Shown here piece by piece: positions 1-13,590 of a stretch of DNA of 64,000 nt. The position numbers were made by a program, and so were the translations under genes. A model generated the notes under the pieces. The model had not been told where the DNA came from. It saw only the letters and a list, made by a program, of their open reading frames with translations, and made no database searches. This DNA comes from Oxyruncus cristatus. Taxonomy: Eukaryota; Chordata; Aves; Passeriformes; Cotingidae. Position 1 is the stretch's first letter. Each line of letters begins with the position of its first letter. The stretch lies in assembly GCA_013399855.1 (NCBI GenBank), contig VXAY01006800.1:474467-538466 (forward strand), written 5' to 3'.

Positions 1-58
1 GAGGGGAGGGGAGGGGAGGGGAGGAGAGGAGAGGAGAGGAGAGGAGAGGAGAGGAGAG
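1..58. repeat. GGGGA/GGAGA purine simple repeat, cut by the window edge
   Basis: The first 58 bases are a pure G/A tract. Four GGGGA-type units are followed by about seven AGGAG-type units. The array continues off the left edge, so its true length is unknown. Positions 3-21 hold four G4 runs separated by single A bases, which meets the standard G-quadruplex pattern on the plus strand. Confidence 0.95.
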
Positions 59-3000
59 GTACATGTTCTGTATCTGTTGCAAGACAGATAAAATAAACTA
101 GTAAATAAAAAAGTTTACACTAAGAAAAGACACAGCTGCTGCATCACTGATTTTTTTTTTTCAAATGTTGCCTACAATTGAGGATCGGTGTGTTGGGCCC
201 TGACGGTTTGGTATAGAGGCAAACCAGATAATATGATCAATAATCAAATCTACTCAAGTAATCTTGACTACTGATCTGACCTGAATTGGGTTTGTTATTG
301 AAATTTTGACTGAAAGCAATATCTACATCAACATAACAACCTAAAAAATTGCTGTTTATTTGTTCCACTGTGGGACATGGGAGGTGGAGGAACTCAAGCA
401 GACATTTTATTATCTTCACAGCCATTTCCTGAAATGCCATGTCACCCTACTTATACATTAAATAGCAGTAGTAAAAATAGTTGCCAACAATCCTGGCAGA
501 ACACAATTGCATTTAAATGTTTTAGACAGATTAGAATTCCATACGCTCATTATTCACCATTTTCTAATTTGAAAACTAAAAAAAAAAAAAATCTTTTCTC
601 TGTCCCATCTCAAGCAAAAGGATTTACAATTGCATGCTCTTGTCACTTCCAGCTTTTCCATCTGTTGCTGCAGAGCTATGATAAATGAAGTTTCAATGCG
701 ATCACAAAAGCAGCCTTATCATTTCGACAGAAAACAAGACTTTGATAACAAAAAATAATTATAATGCTCCCTCATTTTTGGAACGAAGAATTTTCTTGAC
801 TTCAGAGGGAGGTTTGAAGCATGGAACAAATGATGTGTCAGAAATTAGAAAAATAGCAATGAAAACTGGATTCCTTAGAACACATAAAGTGACAATTTTT
901 TTCAAGGCAAAACTTCTGTGATTTCTTGGATACATGAAGTAGATGAACATTTGGGACTCTCATTTAATGTTTGATATTGAAATAGCATGTCAGGCATCAT
1001 TATGCACCTGAGGTGTTGCATTTCTGATGGTGTAAGAGATTCATTAGGTTTAATAAATAAGCTCTGAGTATGTAGCAATAGGGATACAGCAGTGTTTTCC
1101 ATGATGGAGAGAATCGAGAGGATAACAAGCATATGAAATATCTTGAGGGATATTTGGTAAAGGATGAAATTTCTGCTCAGTGCCATGCTGTGCTCGGTTT
1201 CACAGTGGAGTCACAAAAAGCTGATCAGGAAGCCCTACATTTTCATACCAGACACAACCATTGTCTGAGTTACTGCAACATCCTTCCAAAGATACCCATA
1301 GGTTTTACTACATCAACTTCATAATCTATTTTTTTATTAGGGTATATAATTTGAAAAGGTAAACAAAATCTGGTGTAAAATCTTCCTATGATGGGAGTGT
1401 ATCACTCATCCAGAATACAAATGACCTTTTTTCACTCAGGGGGGAGGATAAAGCTAAATGAAACGAAAATGGCCATTAAACATCATTTTAACTGCTACCT
1501 AGACTTTACAAATGAAGTTGATTTCTTAGAGTAAGTTAAAGGAGCTCTTGCTTCAGACTTAAAATTTTTCATTTTAAAACTAGAATTTTTTTATTTAGAT
1601 TTAATTACTTTGGAAAAAAAAAAAAAAGTCTTTCTGTTTTTGAGGAGTCTCAGCTTTCCTCCTTTTCAAGACAGGTTGTACCAGTGATTCATTACTCCTT
1701 TTTCAAAACATGTGATTTCTTTCTGGTCACTATCCAGCCTCATGTGTTACATCAGACAGTTCCACCATGAGAAGCGTTCCCCCTGTGTGGACATCTGCAG
1801 AATATCATCAGATCTGTTCTTTTCACTTTCACACTACTGAAACAGATTGTCTTTCTCCCTCTGTCAGGCTTTCTGGATTTGAGTACCTTGTTGTGGAGTC
1901 CATTCCAGCGATGAGTCACTTACAAAACCAGAAACGTGTAGAAGTGATCCTCTTGGCCATGGCCAGTGACTGTACCAGAGCAGCAGAGCTGCATCTGTTC
2001 CACCACATTTAAACCCACAGAGGACTAGTAAAGTTTAGCAAGCATTTGTCCTTAGGATGTGAGCACTGAAATAGTGGGACGTGTACCGGAACAGTAGTTG
2101 TTTGATCCAGGGGAATTACAGGCCTGTGGACCACACATGTTAAATGTTGGGTTTAGAGAACACTCATCCCCCGTGACAAGGCACTGCGATGCCAGGAGAT
2201 GGAATTGGTTGTGTGACACCAAATATCACAGGCTGTCAGGTGCAATTTTCAGTAAATTATGTTAGAAACCTTTTATTACAGCAGTTGAAAAGAAATCAGT
2301 TTTAAACAGAGATGTAGTCAAATAGATAACTGGACTCAGGAGACCTGGTATTTTAGATGAATAAAAGAGACTATCCCTTAAGTGTAAGGCTTTTCATCTT
2401 CAAGAAATCCCAATCATTTTGCAAAACCAATGGGCTAATATGAGCTGCAGACAAAAGTAATTTCATGCACTACTAAAATGCAGCAATCTCTGAATGACAT
2501 TTGGCAGATGGCAGACTATAGCCAGCAAAGGCACAGAACAGCAAAACAAAAAATTAACAGACCTAACGAAACCTTTCCCAGGAATCTGCTCAGCCTTTTG
2601 AATGGATATGTGCATTATTCAACACAGCTGGCAACCTCCATCCAAGAGGGAGCTGCGTTTGGAGGTAAAAACTGTTGAGTGATGTGTCCCAAAAAAGTAC
2701 TTCATTCCCTTATGCATAGGTAGATGACCAGCTCAGTATAAAAGAAAAAAAAAAAACAACACTGATTATATTTATTTTGACCACAGTTTTTTTCTTAAAA
2801 CATGGATTGTATTCTTCTCCCCCCCACACTCCATTTATGTTCTTCTCTGCAAGATTTATTTTCTTTTCACAGAAAAAGAAAACCCCTTAGTGGGAGCAAC
2901 TGAGTAGAGGGAATGATATTAAAACTTCAGCTTTCTGCAGAACTTCTGATGGTATGTGGAGAGTTTCTATGTGGTCATGAAACACACTTTTACTCCAAAA

Positions 3001-6000
3001 TTAAAGAAGATTGATGTGCTAGTCATGATCTTTGTTATCCAAGGTTATAATACAAGTTCTGGACATTAGACCTAACTGTGTCAGAAATATTAAGTTTATT
3101 TTTCTGTATTACAAAATTAGGTAATATAAGCTGATGTAAAAAAAAAAAAAAGGCTGATAACAGTTACTTTATCCATAATGACACTTTCAACTGTGTTTTA
3201 TCATCGAAAATAGCTGCATGATTACTGTGTATTAAGCTAGAATGTACTGCCAAGATGTCTATTGTCAATCATCTAATTCAGGTATTCTTTTACCTTTAAA
3301 AGTATTGGCTTTTATACTAGAAAGTTTCAAGTTGATTTTATTGTTCATTTATTGCATTGTGATTCTCAGAAACAAACAGCTTTCACTTCCATTTTGCTAG
3401 GTCCTGTACAAATACCATAGCTACTGTCTAACTGAACTGAGAGGTTTGTGCTGGAGTCTACAGGCTACTTTTCTTATATCATCAATGCTATTCAGTTGTG
3501 AAACCCAGCATGGACTGGTTTCTTAAGTGGATAATCAGTGGATTAATACAAGTACAGACTTGAGAAGAATGACTTGATGAAAAAGGAGAGTGGAGAAAAT
3601 TTGTCACTACTTTCCATTCCCTAAAAATAGCTTTAATTTATTTTCTCTGTTCCCAATGTCTGTTTTTCTAAGCTATGGTTATGTTTCAAGTTTCCTGCCT
3701 CCTCTGGCAGCATCTGACCCATGAGAGACTCACTTCCCTGCCACCTCTCCAGGCCTCAGCTCAGCTGGGCAGCTGTGGCTCACACCTCAGAGGACATCGC
3801 TAAAGAGTTGAAAGAGCCTTGAGAAATTTCACAGGCCAGAGCTAGGTAAAGGAGAACTAATATTGTCAGACAGAGAAAAATAGCACCTCCAGGATCTAAG
3901 AGAAAAATCACACCAAGAAAAGGTATTAAATAAAAAAAAAAAAAAAAAGAAAAAAAGAAAAAAGGTAGAGTTCCAACATGGCAACTTGGCACTGGCAGGA
4001 TGTGATCAGAGAGTGATGTAGGCCAGGCCAGACAACCCTTCTGCATTCCCCATATTTTCAGTGACATATCCAGAGATGATCTGCTCAAGAAGAGCTGATA
4101 GCATTTTATCCCTGCTCTCACTTTTTGAACACCTGAAATTAAGCAGGTCATGAGTTTGTCCCCAAGGCTGAGAAGAAATTCATGGGACTGTCTGCAGCTG
4201 CAATGCAGTAATAGTAATTTGTTAATGATCCTACAATAGAACTACTTATAGTTTGTCAGAATTTAAAATGCATAAAATCAAAGCAAAAGATTAAAATAGC
4301 TCTGGTGAACTTCTAGAAGCTTTCAAAGGAGTGGCAACAAGAAAATATCTTTCTTGGCCAATCTTCTTCACTGACTTGGCTACAGCTAATGAGTCAGAGT
4401 GAAGATGTAGTTAATTTTGAAAGCTGAGGTTTCTCTAGAGATTGCTATGTTAATAATTTACCCAGGAGCTTTTTTAGTATAGTTTTTTTTTCACACGGTC
4501 ATGATCTAAACCTCTTTGAGGGCTTTTCACATACAGTAATATTTAGACTGGGCATTCACAGCTTCTACTGATGGTTAGTTTTTCACCATATGTGCTAAAT
4601 GCAAAGCAACGTGTGTAAATCAGCAGTGAAGTGCAAGAGATCTGAAGGCCAAGGAGGAAAATGGTAATGGGGAAGAGGAGGTGGAATTAGGAAAATGGAA
4701 GGAGCAGGAAGAGAAGGAAAAATAAATGAGTGGCAGACGACAAAGGGAGCTAAGGGAAACAGAGTACCCAATTCTGGTTCAGCTTTCAGACAGAATGTGT
4801 ATCTTCAGACCTGCTGCTTTTATGGTGGTACTGAAATCCAAAATCTTCACTGACAACATAAGACTTGTATTGCTGGAAGGTTAATCCTGTAGTTGTGCAA
4901 ACATTTTGTTTCAGTGGGGACAAGAACATAAGCATAAACAGATTTTGATTCAAGGCTAAAAATAAAGTTTACTTTTAATTTAAACATCAAATTAAAAAAG
5001 TGTTTCATTTGTGTTTTATAAGTAAAAAGTTAAAATTTTAAAATGGAATCAACATTATGTTGGAAAGTTCTATTTCTATATAATATGTATTTTGTATATT
5101 TCAGTATTGCTGAATACATTTCTCTTCTGCAAAAAATAGGAAATAAAATCTGCATCCATACTTAAAATAGTTTCAGGAAAACATCGCAATGTCTAGCCCT
5201 AAAGCAACAAGATCTGCTTTGTGCCAAGCTGAGAGAGAACAAACTGAGTACAGTCTATCCCAGAAAAAATTATACAAACACTTTCCTTTCCTGTGCACTT
5301 TTCACTGCCTCTCTAGAGCTGGGTTATACCTTTATTGGTTTTATTTTCCTTTTGGTTACTTCAAAGTAAATTATTTCTACCAGCAGTTCAAGGGGCACCT
5401 CTATCCTCATGTAATTGCACCCAAAGGGAATTATAAAGACAGAGTAACCACTCAGTGCAATAGTCCATCTGCCTTCTAAATAGATATTAGATGAGCCTTT
5501 TCAGTGTAGATAAGAATAAAGTATGTAATGGAAGTATCCCTATTCAAGTAGTGTTTCACTTGCAGATAACTTTCAAGGGACAGTTAAATTTTTAAGTGAC
5601 CAAGAGCCTTAAACTTCAAGTATTGTATTAACACAAAAATGGTTCAGCAGTTTCAGATAAACTCTCCTAAAAATATATTCCAGAGGCATATTTAGGTCAC
5701 ATTACCTATTCAAATTGTAGGTTTAGTAATAATGCTAACTACTTAAATATCGAGCATCACATGCATCAAATATATAGCATTTACAGATACGCCTCTGCTT
5801 AAATTTCCTTCTCTTACTGTATTCTACTCCATGCAAAAAGCTGAAAAAGACCTTCCCTGCTATTTTCTATCCCTTTAGTGTCACTCTGAATAATACGAGT
5901 TGAAATCCCAGTCTAAGGAACCAAGTAGACCTGTTTCTTAACTGATTATATTTTCAAATCTTCAAAATCTGCATTACAAGAACTACATAAAGTAATCCCC

Positions 6001-9000
6001 AGTCTCATTAGTTTATAATCTAAATAGACATAGAAAATTATGCCTGCATAGCGGATAATAGGATGTTTAACAAGCACTTTTTCAGAAGACTACTGAAAGG
6101 AAACACAGTTGCTTTTCAAAACTTTCACTAAAAACCATCCAGCAGGTAAGTAGATTCCTTAATACCTTTAAGACTTGCACAGCCATTGAAATGACAGGTG
6201 GAAAAAAAGTCCCAAAAATCAGATCTTGTGCACCTGAGAATAGAAACAGCCCATGTCTGAGCAGCTTGCAAGCCATACACGTGCCACACACTGCTAGTGA
6301 ACATGGTGCTTACAGTATTGTAGTTTGCCTCTGCCACAAAATTGCACTTTTATTTCGTGATTCTGGGATAATTGCTTTTGTGTAGCATGAAGTTCCATTG
6401 ACATGTCACAGGATGCTGTCAGTTGTAGCTATTAGAGGCTGTTCTCAAAAGATGTCTCTTTTGGAATCATTATATTTATATTTTAGCACTTAGAGAAATA
6501 AAGTGTCATAATATTTAATAATTGGTCATTATCATAATAGGCATAAAACAGGGGATGGCTGATAATATACAGAGAACTATGAAGCACTATAGAACATGTA
6601 ATGGTTTAGAAACAGTGACTTGCTGAGATAATATATCCCCTTGGTACTTATTTCTTTAAATAGACAGAATTCTCAGAGAAAGAAGACTGTATTTTATGGA
6701 AATTGAACTACAGGTGAACAGCTTTGTCCAAAGAGGAGAATGGGAACAAGCTGCACAAGGAAAAATACTGAAAAATTCGTAGAAATCTAAAAATTTATAC
6801 TGTCTAGCTAACATATATTTTAGTATCTTAATTAAGTGTTTGTGCATAATTACAACCAAAAAAACTGCTGCCATGCTCTCAGTCAAGCATACCAGGTCCA
6901 GGGGCTCTGCTATTCACACAAATTCCAAGCCATGAGTGGTCTATGAATTATCCTGACCAATGGCTTAAGCGGTTTTCAGTTTATTGTTTAAAATGATCTG
7001 ATAATTTCAACTGGTTTCATCAAAGATTTCTCCCAGTCTTTGCTTTTGGTAGTGACAATTCAGAACACACTCTGTTGAAGGAAAGGCTATTAGGAGAAGT
7101 CAAAGTCATAAAGAAGCTCTAAAACATGGATAACAGCTCTGTGAGATAGGTCTTGTAAAGTAGAAAACAGAATTGATTGTACATGAGTATTGAAAAGCAA
7201 AAGCTTACATATGGCAACCTAAAGGAAAAAGACTGTAAATGTTTACCTGTGTAATATTGACTCAAACCAGAATACACAAAGCAGATGAAGATTAGAATAG
7301 TGAGTGAATTCTGTATGAATTAGTATCAAGATTTTAACAACAGTTTTCAGAGTTCTCTGGGCATAACATGCTATGACATGTTAGCATTAAATAAGATACT
7401 CTCAAAGAACCCAGGTAATTAGGATTTTTTTTATAAATTGATAAATTGGTCAAAAATCTATGGTCTGGACTGTGAAAAATAACTTTTCATTCAAGTGCAC
7501 TAGTCCCAGACTAAACTTTTCTTATAACAGTCATTGGTTGGATAAAAAAATTGCCTTAATGCTGGTGGCTTGGCAACAGACCTGCAAATACTGCAATACA
7601 ACTTTATGTGTGAGTTCTTTGTCCATATATTTGTGTTCAGTATATGCTGAATAAGTTAGTAACATGCTTTCTCCAGAGTAGTCAACACTTACGGCCAAAT
7701 TTCAGACCTTAATCTACTTGAATGGATAAACCATTAAGCTTCAAGCTTTTTATGCACTTGTCACACTCATTCAGGTATACATCTATTTCTCAATAGGTGG
7801 TCTGTCCAGAACTTTTTAATTTGCCACATTAAAGCAGGTACTATATCTAAGACAACAAAAATAAAGGTCAGTGTTCAATATACCAGACCCCACACAGTAC
7901 ATTCAGTTTATATTTAGCCCCTTTGCTTAAAAATTGGAACTATATTATGATGCTATTTTTGATTGCACATAGAATTGCAGAGCTAAGGTAGTGCAGAAAC
8001 CTTACCATTAACAGGTGGCTCTGAACTGGATGCAGCAGAAAGGATGGGTTTCATGGTCTTTACACACTTGTCTCTGAGGGCAGGTTTGTTCTAGTGTTAG
8101 AAGATGATCTCAAGTCTATGGGAGTCTATTTGCAAATAACTATGCAGTATTCTTTATATTGTAATTATTACATGTTGTATCCAAAGGAATATAGAAAAAA
8201 ATATTAAATCCAAGGTGATTGCTTTTTTGTAGTCTCAGCAGCAAAACTCATGGTATTTATGAATTTTGTCACTATCCATTTGCATGATGACTAAAGATGA
8301 AAAATGCATTGGGCCAGGATAGATTATGTGGGTCAGACAGTGGCATGATTCTGTTGTGTATGACTTAATTGCAGTCACAGGAAAAGCTTACCAAAGCTGG
8401 TTATCCATAACTCTAGAATTGCACATGACTGCAATGCAGTTTTATCCCAGCAAGTTTTGAATTAACCAATGCTTCTGCAAAGAGCTGGTAATGCAGCAAT
8501 GAAAAGCTCCTCATTTTTCAGGTGACAATCTCTGTTTGAAAAGTTTGATACCTGCTTACACATCTTGCTCCTAAGCAGATCCAGAGAGCCGCAGGTTGAA
8601 CATGACTTGGATGATGCCAGGTTTAGTTGTGCTGGGCTGTGGACACAATGCAAATTGCAACTGAGAGATTAGAAGCCTTTGGTAAAATTATCTTGAAGAC
8701 ACTTATGTAAGTTTAATTAGGGTGTCAGAGTCGTTGGAGGGAGTGTAGATGCTGAGCTGCAGAGTGAAGCAGACAAGTCTAGCCCGTTCTCCATGCCTGA
8801 AGACGAGAACAGGATGGAGGAGGTGGTACAAATATCTCTCCGAAAGAATCCTGTCAGTGGATTTTGGGGTAGGCGTGGGAAGTTCATAATTTCAGCGGAC
8901 AGCATGTTAGGAGTTTAGGAAGAACTGCACCACACTTCTGTGAAATGTCATACTATGTTTAACTGCCTTCACTGGTGAGAACCTGGGACAAGATGCAGCG

Positions 9001-9245
9001 AGAGCTGAGGAGATCTTTATTGCAGGCACCAAGGTGTGGTGCAAAGATCTCTGAGCAAACAGAGAGATAAATCATAACTTTTTGTGAGGATTGTGAAGTG
9101 ATACAGAAGGGTTGTCCTCTCCCTAACACAGAGAGCCAGACATTTTCCAAAGGCATCTAGGAAGGCTGCACATGGAGTTCAGTCCTCATTGTGCAGTTTT
9201 CCAACATGGCAGGTGGACTTTGCAAATAGTAACTTTGGGGCAGGC

Positions 9246-9247
<2 letters not shown>
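59..9247. other. AT-rich non-coding stretch, no gene recognised
   Basis: About 9 kb of AT-rich unique sequence. I found no exon, RNA gene or full transposon that I can name. It contains short A-rich runs, for example 3138-3151 and 3922-3964. It also has a purine-rich stretch at about 4640-4725, rich in GGA and GAA words. Open frames here are all under 125 codons, show no recognisable domain and are crossed by other frames on both strands, so I treat them as chance. Conserved regulatory elements cannot be excluded without alignment to other birds. Confidence 0.7.

Positions 9248-9296
<49 letters not shown>
9248..9296. repeat. TG dinucleotide microsatellite
   Basis: An uninterrupted TG/CA array of about 24 copies. 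It produces the artificial CVCVCV and THTHTH translations on the two strands. A perfect array of this length is likely to vary in length between individuals. Confidence 0.97.
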
Positions 9297-9299
<3 letters not shown>

Positions 9300-12200
9300 A
9301 ACATTCTGAGATATCTTCTGGCTTCTGGTAGATGTACCTCAAAAGAATGTGAAGCTCTTATTTACTCTTTCATCCTCAGTGAGTCTTCCTCTCTTCTCTT
9401 AGGGTTAAACACAGAATAGCCAAGTTGTATAATATGCCCACAATAGTAATTCTTGACACATTTTGAGCCTGTCTGGGTACAAGCTATGTTAAACCATATG
9501 GAAAGAAGAGATTTTGCAGTTTTTCAGGTTTGTTTTTTTTTTTTTACAAAACTGATTTTTTTTTATCACTGATCTTTGTTTTAATTTTCTCAGTTTTGCT
9601 AGAGCCTAGGCACTTCAGTATTTTATTTATAATCTATTTCTGAACTCTGTTACAACTTCTTTCCACTGTATGAAAAGGCTTTTTCAACAAAGCCTATCAA
9701 CGAGCAGAAATATAATGAAAAGGGGTTGATTTAGGTGAGACCTTTCCTGGCTCTAAGCAGTATACCTGGCGATCTCAATGTGTAATGATGTTAACTGGCT
9801 CAGGTGGAGGGAATACTTTCCATTAATGCATCATTATTCACAATGGTGCCTTAATGCACCAGCATCACCTGTGAAAGGCATATCTAGGTTGGTCTTCATT
9901 CCCCAGAAACCATAGTTCTTTATGGAGTAGAGACACAGTACGTGTTTTGAAGCGCTGGGATCTGTTCAGGTACTGCCCTTAGACAACAAAATTTTAAACA
10001 GAAATTATTTTCGCCTAGAGGACCAAGAACAAATGTCTAAGTACACAGAACAAGTAGTTAAAATTTTGCTTACAGATGCTGGCTCTGACCAGAGAACCAT
10101 GGGGCTGAGCTCCTGTCTCATTCCTCATATCCAAGTGGGAATTGAAGCCTGGTTTTCACTGCAGATGTGGCAGAAATAAAAAGAACGGAGGTGTTCTAAC
10201 ATATTACTTTTTTCTTTTACTTGAGCTCTATAAATCACTAGTATTAAAGAAAAAGCTGAATCTTTTCAGCTCGTCTCATGTTTCTCACTCTTTACAAATC
10301 TATTAAATTAAACAGACACATGGATCTTCAGGTAGAGCATTTCCTAAGCTTTCCTACCTTTGAACCTATTGTCTCTCATAGACTTCCTAGTAAGAGGTAG
10401 TGGTGGTTGTTCCTGAAAACCTGCATTACAGCATAGAGGTGCCTTTGTTTTTGTATCAAAAGTGATAGAATATTTTTTGTCTTAGTTTTTGTCAGCAAGG
10501 ATAATGCTGAACAGGGAACAACTGTAGTGTAGTTGATCCCATAGTAAGAGGTTTCCTGAGGGAAAACACACAAATCCATATGAAAAATGGTGGTAGAACT
10601 TCATCACACCTGATGAAATTCCTTACTTAAATTATTATTAATTGCTTTAATTTCAGCTAATAAAAAAAATGATGCTGACATCTGATACAGTTTTTTTTAA
10701 GAAGAATTATTATTCTTGTGGCTGCATAGCCTATAAAATCAATTATAGAATTAGCATTTAAGATTTCCTTTTCCACTATTTACTCTAAATCTTAATGAAA
10801 ATTAGAAGTAAAAGGTATCTCATGTTCCTGTCGACTTATGACAGCAAACAGTTGCATGTTTGCAACTTGCTTTTGAAAGGCCAGAAGACATATACAAAAG
10901 ACTTGTGCAATAAAGAAGCTGGTTTTCAAAATACTGATTACAGGTAACGGGGGAATCTCAACATTACAACAGCAAAGGAAATGTCTCTTATAATGTACTA
11001 ATCCCTTTTGAAAGGTGTATATCAGAATTGTCCCCTTTCACACAGACAAGGGTAAATGTGAAACTTTTCAAAGGCTGATTACTTTCTTCTGTGGAACTCC
11101 TCAAACCTAGTCTTGAAATCTGCACTCACTATTGAGTTTTTAATTCAGTCAATGAATTTAATTCAGTCACATTCATATTTAAGTGTAGTTCTTAGATGTC
11201 CCCAAAGTAAGTGTGTGCAGATCACTACGTCCTCGGATGCCCAGTTTCCACAAGAACAGTCATGGGATGGTGAACAATTCTATTACGAAGCCCTCATACA
11301 ATTTGTGCTACTGTTTAGTGGTCAGAACAGGGATTTTTGTTTTGTTTTCTTTCAAGTGACATAGAATTAGAACAGGAAATATTGAATCAAGTTGGATTCA
11401 TATTTGAACAGTTATTTCATGGTTTCCAGTCTTCTTTGCCTTCTTAATCTACTGTTGACACCAGAAATCAGTGAGGAGTATCTGTTAGACAGCCAGACGA
11501 CCACATTGTATTGGTTTCCTGAAATAAACCATAACAGCAAAAGATCTTCATTATCTTAGGGGAAAACACACCTCAAATATTTCAAAAGTGTGAGGTAAAT
11601 ACATGCTATGGCAGAATTAAGCCCTGTGGAGTTAGAAATTTTTACACTAAAGATCACAGCTTCCCTGACGAGCCTGCCTCTTTTTTGGCCAAGCATAGGC
11701 AAGAACAGAGGGGAAAAGTGTAGAAGAAATAAAGCTGAAACACAGTCTAGCATCTTTTTTTCCCATTTATGTGATCTATCTCAATTGCTTTCAGAAAGTC
11801 TAAGCCAGAATGACCCTACTTTTCTGAATTGGAACACCAGGAAAGCATATCCAGTTTCTAAGGCTGCAGTTTTTCCCTAATAAAAGCCAATGTCCCTTGG
11901 CATTCTCATCACTAAAATGTCATAGCGTAGAGCAGACTATTAAAAGTATCTTTCCCAATTCAATATAAAGTGTCACTTCTAAAAAGAAAAAAAAAACATG
12001 CTGTAAAATTGCACAGGACTGAAGTAAAGTTTTAAAAGCATTCTCAGAAAGTTTAATTCAGTATTGACATGGAAGTCATGGGCCAAATCTGAAGTTTTGT
12101 TTAGGTGTGAATTTACTGATACTTGAAGTGAAATTGATTTTGTAACTTGAAATTCCTGATGTATTTTTCAACAAAGTTGTGCGGTATTGGAAGTGTTCCT

Positions 12201-13454
12201 TCTTCTGCTGACAAACATGAATAGTACTTTGCTGTTCTGGATTAGAATATTGAATTTCTGAAGTTTTCACTTTTTCTCTGCATCACTGTGTCTGGGAACT
12301 TTGGCCTTAGACTCTGAGCTGGGGCTGACTCATGGCTCTACAATTGTTGCTACTCCTGTATCAACCTCCCCTCAGAAGGCTCATTCTGTGGATGAGGCTC
12401 CTCCAGTGATCAGTGTCAATGCAGCCAGGACAGGATCCTCCCCTTTGGCTAAATAGTTGGTCTCAAGATCCCCAGGCACATTTAACAGTAATTTTTGAAG
12501 TCAAGATATTGCTATTATCCATAATAACTTGAATAAGTGAATTGCCAATGTTCATCAGCCTATGAAGTCTGCTGATATTTTTAAATTAAAAGAGAACACA
12601 AAAGGCTTAACAAATTTAAATTTTTTTATGTGAATGACATAGCTGCCTTTTAAATCAAATAGATGCACTTCTAAGATTGGTATTTTTTCACTCCTATGCC
12701 AAACTGAACAAACACAATTAGTTTTAAAAGGTACTCTACATTCTTTTGTAATTCTATTCCCTCTTATGTAGGATTTATCTACAGTATGGGTTTATCGGGA
12801 GGTTGGAATGAGTTACTGCTAAAGCAATTTATTGATGAAATGAGGGTCTCTGGAAGTTTAGTTGCTAGCTGTCTCAAAAAGCATACAGTTAGCTTCCTTT
12901 TACTATTCTTGCCTCTTCTAATATATCCGTGATTTAACACATTACTTAGTTGGGAAAATACACATAAATAGAAGCTGTTGCTTTGAGAAGATGGAGGAGA
13001 CATTTATAAACAAACAAAACTTATAAACCCTCTCTATTGAATCAAATAAATAGATTAAGATTAAAACCAAAGGTGCTTTATATCACCCGTGAAAGTCTAT
13101 GTTCGCATCCTTCCGTTACGTGTTTTTTACTGCAAATTGCAATGTGTGACCGTGGTGTCAAGCCTAACTTTGGGAGGTTAGCTGAAGTCTCAGAACCAGA
13201 ATGAGAGCACAGTCCCTCCTCCTGTCCACGCGCAGGAAAGCTACGGGAACCCAGCTTTGTGTATGTCACAAGCTGCGATCCCGTGCCCAGGGACAAGGAG
13301 CTGCGGCTCAACTCCTTACACGGAGTTGAGGATCATTTCTGGATCAGCTGTACACCACATTGCCTCCAGCATGTTACTGCCTGTCAGCTGAGCCACATGG
13401 CCACCCCTTGTCCCATCTTCCCCATGGCATGCAGGAGAATTCAGTGGAGAGGGA
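9297..13454. other. AT-rich non-coding stretch with a small CpG-rich patch
   Basis: I see no gene here. Between about 13080 and 13330 the CpG dinucleotide is clearly more frequent than in the surrounding sequence (roughly a dozen in 250 bases). That stretch also contains a perfect inverted repeat with 9-base arms at 13307-13315 and 13322-13330. It is too short and too low in GC to be a classical CpG-island promoter. It lies directly upstream of the CR1 fragment, so part of it could be an older, diverged repeat. Confidence 0.6.
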
Positions 13455-13590
13455 CAAGATCCCTGTGACAACCTGATCTAGAGGGTGGCACCCCTGCTCA
13501 TGGCAGGGAGGTTGGAATGAGATGATCTTTAAGGCCTCTTCCAACCCAAACCATTCTGCGGTTCTGTGATTCTGTGACTCTAAGATGCTG
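13455..13590 (+). mobile_element. CR1 LINE, 3'-terminal fragment
   Basis: The segment carries the typical end of an avian CR1 (chicken repeat 1) non-LTR retrotransposon, in plus orientation. It shows an 'acctgatcta' stretch, a 'ctgctcatggcaggg' stretch, a 'gatgatctttaagg' core and a 'ttccaaccca' box. After these come imperfect 8-base units of the ATTCTRTG type near 13555-13580, the hallmark 3' end of CR1. Only about 135 bases of 3' UTR remain, a typical 5'-truncated copy with no coding sequence. The 5' boundary is approximate. Confidence 0.85.
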
